The notes under the pieces are model-generated. The model had not been told where the DNA came from and made no database searches. It worked only from the letters and a program-made list of their open reading frames with translations. DNA of 52,271 nucleotides from Vibrio sp. HA2012. Its GTDB lineage: Bacteria; Pseudomonadota; Gammaproteobacteria; Enterobacterales; Vibrionaceae. A program made the position numbers and the translations under genes. Shown one piece after another: positions 47,157-52,271 of the stretch (positions are counted from its first letter, which is position 1; the number at the start of each line of letters is the position of its first letter). Where the stretch lies: contig NZ_PFXK01000013.1 of the NCBI RefSeq assembly GCF_002812955.1, positions 1 through 52,271 on the forward strand. The letters run 5' to 3'.

Positions 47157-48269
47157 TTATTCCGGTTTGCGCTCCAACATCACACCTGCTTCCATATGGT
47201 GGGTGTAGGGAAATTGGTCAAACAGGGCAAAGCGGCTTATGGTATGGGTTTCACTCAGGATATTCAGATTATCCTTCAGTGTCTCTGGATTACAGGAAAT
47301 ATACAGGATCCTTTCATACCCCTGAACCATACGACAGGTGTCTTCATCCATTCCTGCTCTTGGTGGATCAACAAAGATAGTGTTGCAGTTGTAGCTTTTC
47401 AGCTCGATACCTGCATCTTTCAGGCGATTGAATTCACGTTTTCCTTCCATCGCTTCAGTAAATTCTTCAGCCGACATGCGGATGATCTGTACGTTATTAA
47501 TCTTATTGGCAGCGATATTGTACTGAGCTGAATGTACTGATGGTTTAGCCAGTTCGGTTGCCAGTACGCGTTCAAAGTTTTGTGCCAGCGCAAGAGAGAA
47601 ATTGCCGTTCCCACAATATAACTCCAGTAGATCTCCAGAGCTGTTTTTAGTGCAGTCAACAGCCCATTCCAGCATTTTCTGGGCTACGGTGCCATTTGGC
47701 TGAGTAAAACTGTTCTCTACCTGTTGGTAGATATAGGTATCACCGTTAACATTTAGCTTCTCTATGACATAGTCACGATCCAGCACTATCTTCATTTTAC
47801 GAGCCCGGCCGATGATATTCAGCTTAAATCCCTGTTGGATTAATTCTGCTTTTAATGCTTTTGCTTCTTTGGTCCAGATATCATCCAACTGGCGGTGATA
47901 AAGCAGAGATACCAGCACTTCTCCGCTGAGAGTGGACAGAAAATCCACCTGAAACAATTTACGGCGCAGGGCATCATTATGTTTCATTTTTTCCATCAGT
48001 ACCGGCATCAGGTCATTTATCAGTTTGCTGGCTGCCGGAAATTGATCTACCCGATATTTTTCGCGAGTCTCCTGATTGAACATGATGTAGTACAGCTCAT
48101 CACTTTCATGCCAAACCCGGAATTCAGCGCGCATACGGTAATGTTGTTCTGGTGATTCAAACACTTCCAGTGTAGGTACAGAATATGGCAAGAACATCTG
48201 AGTCAGCCGTTGTTTCTTGTCTTCCAGCTGTTGCTGATAGGAAGTGGTATTGATATCTGTATTCGCCAT
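47157..48269 (-). CDS. trmA: tRNA (uracil-54-C5)-methyltransferase
   Basis: TrmA (370 aa) makes ribothymidine at position 54 of tRNAs using SAM. The SAM motif is [16 protein letters not shown], the catalytic cysteine is in [13 protein letters not shown], and [13 protein letters not shown] is present; [10 protein letters not shown] is the family Q-motif. ATG 48269 is chosen for the AAGG ribosome site and the family N-terminus; the open frame upstream to 48317 is not family-like. Confidence 0.96.
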   Translation of the reverse strand: MANTDINTTSYQQQLEDKKQRLTQMFLPYSVPTLEVFESPEQHYRMRAEFRVWHESDELYYIMFNQETREKYRVDQFPAASKLINDLMPVLMEKMKHNDALRRKLFQVDFLSTLSGEVLVSLLYHRQLDDIWTKEAKALKAELIQQGFKLNIIGRARKMKIVLDRDYVIEKLNVNGDTYIYQQVENSFTQPNGTVAQKMLEWAVDCTKNSSGDLLELYCGNGNFSLALAQNFERVLATELAKPSVHSAQYNIAANKINNVQIIRMSAEEFTEAMEGKREFNRLKDAGIELKSYNCNTIFVDPPRAGMDEDTCRMVQGYERILYISCNPETLKDNLNILSETHTISRFALFDQFPYTHHMEAGVMLERKPE

Positions 48270-48407
48270 GAAAGTGCCTTTACTTATGTTCAAACAGGGA
48301 GCGCAGATTTTAGTCAATTGAATATGCTTGTCCAGTCCTGTCTGGCTTTCTTACATTTGTATCAATAATAGCACTAGACATTAGATGGCTAGCCGTCTAC
48401 TATCCGC

Positions 48408-48604
48408 TTTGACGCTGGTCACAGTTTTTCCGAAAGGAAAGTCTGTTAAAGGGAATCCGGTGAGATACCGGAACTGACGCGCAGCGGTAAAAGAGAACGA
48501 GCATCTACGGGGAAACCTACACACTGCTATTTAGCGGGAAGTGAGATGTCAGGTGATAAGTAACTTATTGTGCTCTTAAGTCCGAATACCTGCCAGTGCA
48601 TAAA
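48408..48604 (+). promoter_or_regulatory. Cobalamin (B12) riboswitch
   Basis: The ~195-nt leader before btuB carries the conserved cobalamin-aptamer elements in order: a GGTCAC start region, GGGAATCCGGTG, GATACCGGAACTGACGCGCAGCGGTAA, and the B12 box-like AAGTCCGAATACCTGCC ending in AGTGCA. It ends ~27 nt before the btuB ATG. Binding of adenosylcobalamin should mask the ribosome site and reduce synthesis of the B12 receptor when the vitamin is plentiful. Confidence 0.95.
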
Positions 48605-48631
48605 GGAAACTACGCGATTTAGGAACATACA

Positions 48632-50449
48632 ATGAAAAAATCATATCTAGCGATAGCCGTGGTATCGCTTCTTTCTTATACCTCTTTTTCTCAAGCACAA
48701 AGTGTGTCGTCAGACGATGTAGAGACTTTAGTTGTTACTGCGAACCGGTTTGAGCAGTCAATTAAAAATGTGATCACACCGGTAGAAGTTGTTACAAAAG
48801 AAGAAATAGATTCCATTCAGGCTAAGTCACTTACGGAAGTTCTTAGCCGTTTGCCAGGTATCCAGGTATCAGGTGGTGGTGGTATTGGCCAAACAAAGAG
48901 TGTTTATGTCAGAGGCACAAATTCCAGTCATGTACTCATGCTTTTGAATGGCGTACGTATGGGGAGTGCTACTCTTGGATCCGGTAATTTTGGGTCAATT
49001 CCACTAACAGGGATTGAACGTATAGAATATATACGAGGCTCTCGTGCGGCTGTTTATGGTGCTGATGCTGTGGGTGGAGTTATCAATATTATTACGGACT
49101 ATCAGAAAGGGCAGAAATTGTCAGAATTCTCTGTTGGAGTAGGCAGTAATAGTTATCGGGTGGGTAAAGTATCTTCTGCAGGGGAAATCTCTGACAAGTT
49201 ATGGGGAAAAGTGGTAGTAAATAAAGAAAATTCTGATGGTTTTTCTGCGAGTAGTACAAGTGGTCAAGAAGATGATGATGGTTACGAGAACAGAGATATA
49301 GTTGCAGAGCTAGGTGGTGACATAACCTCAAAATTTTCTTTGAGAGCAACAGCTTATTACCACGATGGACATGTTGAATTTGATAGTCCTGAAGAATCCA
49401 ATAAAGATGTGATCATCTCTAACTTTTCGGTTGGTGCTGAGTATACAGGAGAGCAAGTTAGATCAAGTTTAACGATCTCAGAGAACACTGATAGAGATAA
49501 GACTTATGACACGGGTAATGACGGTACTACTCAAACAGATCGACAGACAATAAACTGGCAAAATTTGTACAAGTTTAATGATATTTACTCCATTGGTGGA
49601 GGGATAGATTGGTACAAAAGTGATATCTCCGAATCAACAAGCACCTATGAGAAAACAGATCAAAGTAATACCGGTTATTATCTGATGGGCTTTTATGATA
49701 CAGATGTTGTACAGGCAGAAGCAAATATCAGATCTGATGATAATGAAGAGTATGGTGTGAATAATACCTGGCAACTTGGTTTTGCCTGGGCTCCTGCTTC
49801 TGGTTACAGATTGACAGCCAGTGCCGGTTCTGCGTTTAAGGCTCCATCACTTAATGATTTATATTATCCTGTAACCTGTTTTCCATCCTATGGCTGTTAT
49901 GGGGGGAACGCAGATTTAAAACCAGAAGAGTCTGAAAGTGCAGAGTTCGGATTCGAAGCTGATCTAGATATAATTCAATTTCGTGCAGCTTTATACCAAC
50001 AGGAGATTAAAAACCTTATAGTCTGGGGGAATATTCCTGACAATGTCTCAGAAGCAAGGATTCGCGGTATAGAATTATCGGGTAGCTTCAATACTGGGGT
50101 ATTGGATCATAACGTAATCTTAGAGTATATGGATCCAGAAGACCGAGAAACGGGCAACCAACTAGTACGTCGATCTAAAGAGTCAGTCAAATGGCAAGTT
50201 AGCTACTTCGGGGAAGCCTGGCAATTAGATGCAAGTTATCGTTATCAAGGTAAATCGTATGATGATGCAGACAATGACGATAAATTAGGTAGCTATTCTC
50301 TAGTTGATATTTCAGCGGGTTACTTTGTTACAGATAATATTACTCTTCGAGGTAAAATTGAGAACCTCCTTGATAAAGATTATGTAGTATCCAAAGAGTA
50401 TAACACCGCTGAACGTAGTTATTACGCTACGGTTAGTTACCAGTTCTAG
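48632..50449 (+). CDS. btuB: Outer-membrane vitamin B12 receptor BtuB
   Basis: BtuB (605 aa) is a TonB-dependent outer-membrane transporter for cobalamin. It has a signal peptide MKKSYLAIAVVSLLSYTSFSQA, a TonB box in ETLVVTANRFEQS, a plug domain (GGGGIGQTKSVYVRGTNSSHVLMLLNG, then AVYGADAVGGVINIITDY) and a 22-strand barrel ending in the terminal aromatic (ATVSYQF). The coding sequence is more AT-rich than its neighbours, with an acidic (DDDN-type) extracellular-loop flavour. It is controlled by the cobalamin riboswitch before it. Confidence 0.96.
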   Translation: MKKSYLAIAVVSLLSYTSFSQAQSVSSDDVETLVVTANRFEQSIKNVITPVEVVTKEEIDSIQAKSLTEVLSRLPGIQVSGGGGIGQTKSVYVRGTNSSHVLMLLNGVRMGSATLGSGNFGSIPLTGIERIEYIRGSRAAVYGADAVGGVINIITDYQKGQKLSEFSVGVGSNSYRVGKVSSAGEISDKLWGKVVVNKENSDGFSASSTSGQEDDDGYENRDIVAELGGDITSKFSLRATAYYHDGHVEFDSPEESNKDVIISNFSVGAEYTGEQVRSSLTISENTDRDKTYDTGNDGTTQTDRQTINWQNLYKFNDIYSIGGGIDWYKSDISESTSTYEKTDQSNTGYYLMGFYDTDVVQAEANIRSDDNEEYGVNNTWQLGFAWAPASGYRLTASAGSAFKAPSLNDLYYPVTCFPSYGCYGGNADLKPEESESAEFGFEADLDIIQFRAALYQQEIKNLIVWGNIPDNVSEARIRGIELSGSFNTGVLDHNVILEYMDPEDRETGNQLVRRSKESVKWQVSYFGEAWQLDASYRYQGKSYDDADNDDKLGSYSLVDISAGYFVTDNITLRGKIENLLDKDYVVSKEYNTAERSYYATVSYQF

Positions 50450-50470
50450 AATTCATTTAAAGCAAAATCC

Positions 50471-50496
50471 AGAGGGAAGGGCCTTCCCTCTTATTT
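50471..50496 (+). terminator. Rho-independent terminator after btuB
   Basis: AGAGGGAAGG / CCTTCCCTCT forms a 10-bp stem with a tiny GC loop followed by TATTT, 21 bp after the btuB stop. It separates btuB from murI. Confidence 0.78.
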
Positions 50497-50574
50497 CTGC
50501 AAATCTTGCTAACTTTTATCTCTAGAGTATGATTATTGCTACTCATCTAAACACAATAAGCAGTGACGTCGGAA

Positions 50575-51369
50575 ATGCCTAAAACTCCCAAAGTACTTAT
50601 CTTCGATTCTGGTGTTGGTGGCCTTTCCGTATTTAAAGAGGTAAAAGCGTTACTCCCAAATTTAGATTATATTTATCTATTTGATAATAAAGCTTATCCA
50701 TATGGAGAGTTGAAGCCTGATGTTTTGTTGTATCGGGTTGAGCTATTAATCCAGAACATGGTGCAGACGCAGGGGGTAGATTTGGTCGTGATTGCCTGTA
50801 ATACTGCCAGTACTATTGTTCTTCCTCGTTTAAGACAAATATTAAGTATTCCTGTTGTTGGAGTTGTGCCGGCGATTAAGCCTGCCTCATTACTATCGAA
50901 TAAAGCGGTAGGCCTTATAGCGACACCAGCTACTGTGAAAAGAGAATATACCCGGCATCTGATCTATAATTTTTCTCCCGATAAACCCGTAGAACTATTG
51001 GGCTCTACCCGGCTGGTGAATATAGCGGAAGAAAAATTATGTGGAAAACCGGTCGATATTGGTGAGCTTAAGCAGATCTTATCGCCACTGGCAGAAAAAG
51101 TAGATGTTGCAGTATTGGGGTGTACTCACTTTCCACTGATCAAAGATGAAATATCAGCAGCATTTGATGACAAAATCATGCTGGTTGATTCTGGAGCAGC
51201 AATTGCAAGAAGAGTAAAGTCATTAATATCGGAAGCAACAGAAAGAAAAGCAAACAAAAGATACAATATATACTGCAGTGCAGCCTTAGGCTCTAAGGCT
51301 ACACTAAACCGATATACCACAGAATTAGGATTTGATCCTATTGAGATGCTTCTATTTCCGGATGTTTAG
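50575..51369 (+). CDS. murI: Glutamate racemase
   Basis: MurI (264 aa) makes D-glutamate for peptidoglycan. The two catalytic cysteines are in VIACNTAST (about residue 74) and LGCTHFPL (about 184), with the [11 protein letters not shown] start motif. ATG 50575 is chosen over GTG 50563 because it yields a normal family N-terminus; neither has a strong ribosome site. Its last 32 bp overlap the convergent RRM gene. Position between btuB and an rRNA operon matches E. coli (btuB-murI-rrnB). Confidence 0.95.
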   Translation: MPKTPKVLIFDSGVGGLSVFKEVKALLPNLDYIYLFDNKAYPYGELKPDVLLYRVELLIQNMVQTQGVDLVVIACNTASTIVLPRLRQILSIPVVGVVPAIKPASLLSNKAVGLIATPATVKREYTRHLIYNFSPDKPVELLGSTRLVNIAEEKLCGKPVDIGELKQILSPLAEKVDVAVLGCTHFPLIKDEISAAFDDKIMLVDSGAAIARRVKSLISEATERKANKRYNIYCSAALGSKATLNRYTTELGFDPIEMLLFPDV

Positions 51370-51787
51370 GGTCATTGGCAACACGAACCTTTAATGTTCT
51401 TTGCATATAATCCTTTTCATTCAGTGCGGATATGGCAGTTTCAACGTCGGCACTGGCCATGACAACAAATCCAAACCCTCTGCGTTTACCTGTCCTTTTA
51501 TCTTTCATTAACCGAACAGCAAAGACTTCTCCGTACTCAGAGAATAGTTCACGTACATTACCCTCATTAGCTTTATATGGCAGGTTACCTACATATAAGG
51601 TTTTGGTGGAAGGCTTACTGTCTGTTTTTTCAGCAGGAGATGACTGAGCCGGCTTAAGCACAAAAGCTGAAATAGCTAAACCAAGAACAAAAGCCAGAGC
51701 TGGAGAAATATTTGGGAACTGGCTAAGACCCACAGCACCAAGGACAGCAAGAATAATTAATAGTAAATAAGTATTTTTAGAGTTCAT
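51338..51787 (-). CDS. Membrane-anchored RRM RNA-binding protein
   Basis: The protein (about 149 aa from ATG 51787) begins with two short hydrophobic helices ([19 protein letters not shown] and [15 protein letters not shown]) and, after a Ser/Pro/Lys linker, carries one RRM domain: RNP2 TLYVGNLPY and RNP1 [10 protein letters not shown] (about 70-140). RRM proteins of this type in bacteria bind RNA, and here the domain would be tethered to the inner membrane. A TTG start 12 nt upstream (51799) is also possible. Convergent overlap with murI is 32 bp. Confidence 0.85.
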   Translation of the reverse strand: MNSKNTYLLLIILAVLGAVGLSQFPNISPALAFVLGLAISAFVLKPAQSSPAEKTDSKPSTKTLYVGNLPYKANEGNVRELFSEYGEVFAVRLMKDKRTGKRRGFGFVVMASADVETAISALNEKDYMQRTLKVRVANDPKHPEIEASQ

Positions 51788-51924
51788 ATCAGAATACAAC
51801 GTCTATATAAGTGAAATTAGAATAACTGTTATTCAAATTAACAGCTCTATGAATACTACGTATAAGAGTGGAGGATTTCCAACCTATTGATGTGACATCC
51901 TTCAAATGTTGAAATTTTATCCAG

Positions 51925-51948
51925 AAAACAGCTTGTTGCTGTTTTTTT
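51925..51948 (+). terminator. Terminator-like hairpin upstream of rrn P1
   Basis: AAAACAGC / GCTGTTTT is an 8-bp stem with a 5-nt loop, followed by a T run (about 8 T in total). It points toward the rRNA operon, so it would stop transcripts arriving from upstream before the rrn promoters. Confidence 0.7.
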
Positions 51949-51953
51949 CAACG

Positions 51954-52008
51954 AATGAAAAAATAATTGAAAAAAAGATCTTGCGATCCAAAAGATCCTC
52001 CCTATAAT
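51954..52008 (+). promoter_or_regulatory. rRNA operon promoter P1 with UP element
   Basis: An AT-rich UP-like stretch (51954-51979, AATGAAAAAATAATTG…) precedes TTGCGA (51981-51986) and TATAAT (52003-52008) spaced 16 bp, followed by a GC-rich discriminator, as typical for stringently controlled rrn P1. Transcription would begin near 52015. Confidence 0.75.
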
Positions 52009-52086
52009 GCCGCATCACCGACACGGAGTGAGGCGCAGGTCACATAAAGTGAACGGGACATGAGAAAAGGAAGTTAAAAAAACTAC

Positions 52087-52114
52087 TTGACTCAAAGAAA
52101 TTGAAGCGTATTAT
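52087..52114 (+). promoter_or_regulatory. rRNA operon promoter P2
   Basis: TTGACT (52087-52092) and TATTAT (52109-52114), spacer 16 bp, form a second promoter about 105 bp after P1. Confidence 0.7.
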
Positions 52115-52271
52115 ACGCACCCCTAGCCGATGCGAAAAGCAGAAAGCTAGGCGCTCTTTAACAATTTAAACCTATCAATCTGTGTGGGCACTCGTTGATG
52201 ACAATCGAAGATGATTCTAAAGAATCAACTGGATTTCAATGAACTGAGTGACCAAATTGAATGAGTAATCA
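52115..52271 (+). other. rRNA operon leader with boxA antitermination site
   Basis: The leader RNA of an rrn operon starts after the promoters. The boxA antitermination element GCTCTTTAACAA is at 52153-52164. The 16S gene itself begins beyond the window: the 3' edge still reads leader sequence and no 16S 5' end (AGAGTTTGATC) appears. Confidence 0.85.

Noticed and set aside
52115..52271. Start of 16S rRNA at the window end
   Set aside because: The conserved AGAGTTTGATC 5' end is not present; the sequence is still rrn leader.

Overview
The window reads as a gammaproteobacterial chromosome segment, almost certainly Vibrionaceae (Vibrio or a close relative). The supports are the gene order (cyaA / cyaY / lptM / lysA / dapF / DUF484 / xerC / yigB, with hemCDXY divergent; rsmD / ftsYEX / rpoH; ubiCA / plsB / lexA; fabR / yijD / trmA; btuB / murI / rrn), the type of protein sequences, and moderate GC with AT-rich intergenic regions. 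It is bounded by two rRNA operons pointing the same way: the 3' end of a 5S gene opens the window, and an rrn promoter and leader close it.

Region by region. (1) 1-1088: 5S end, tRNA-Ser(TGA), a bidirectional terminator, a broken cowN-like gene with a sigma-54-type promoter, and a 56-codon small gene. (2) 1089-12531: a nearly complete sulfate assimilation island in two units, cysJIH and cysG-cysD-cysN-SLC13 permease-cysC-cysQ, covering sulfate uptake, activation to APS and PAPS, reduction to sulfite and sulfide, siroheme for the sulfite reductase, and PAP turnover. (3) 12501-19852 (minus strand): a FIST-GGDEF-EAL signalling protein, then yigB-xerC-DUF484-dapF-lysA-lptM. (4) 19937-27313: cyaY, adenylate cyclase cyaA with a CRP-like site, and hemC-hemD-hemX-hemY. 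(5) 27395-29323: yigL and pldB. (6) 29444-32439: an organoarsenical resistance operon (ArsJ-associated GAPDH, a dual-specificity-type phosphatase, ArsJ). (7) 32522-41014: a DUF4145-like membrane protein, yhhN-type, MarC-type, rsmD, ftsYEX, rpoH, a DnaA-box/GATC-rich intergenic region, glpG and an orphan FliL-like gene. (8) 41219-48269: ubiCA, plsB, lexA with two SOS boxes, fabR, yijD, trmA. (9) 48408-52271: cobalamin riboswitch and btuB, murI, a membrane-anchored RRM protein, and the rrn promoters.

Most of the window is conserved core chromosome. The observations most worth a second look are these: the cowN-like gene is put out of frame by three copies of an 8-bp tandem repeat, and two copies would restore a full-length protein; a sigma-54 promoter sits in front of it; a cluster of DnaA-box-like sequences and GATC sites lies upstream of glpG; the arsJ operon contains a phosphatase gene and an unusual promoter and leader; and a long-range inverted repeat lies between cyaA and hemC. 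All calls come from reading the sequence by eye; no database search was run.
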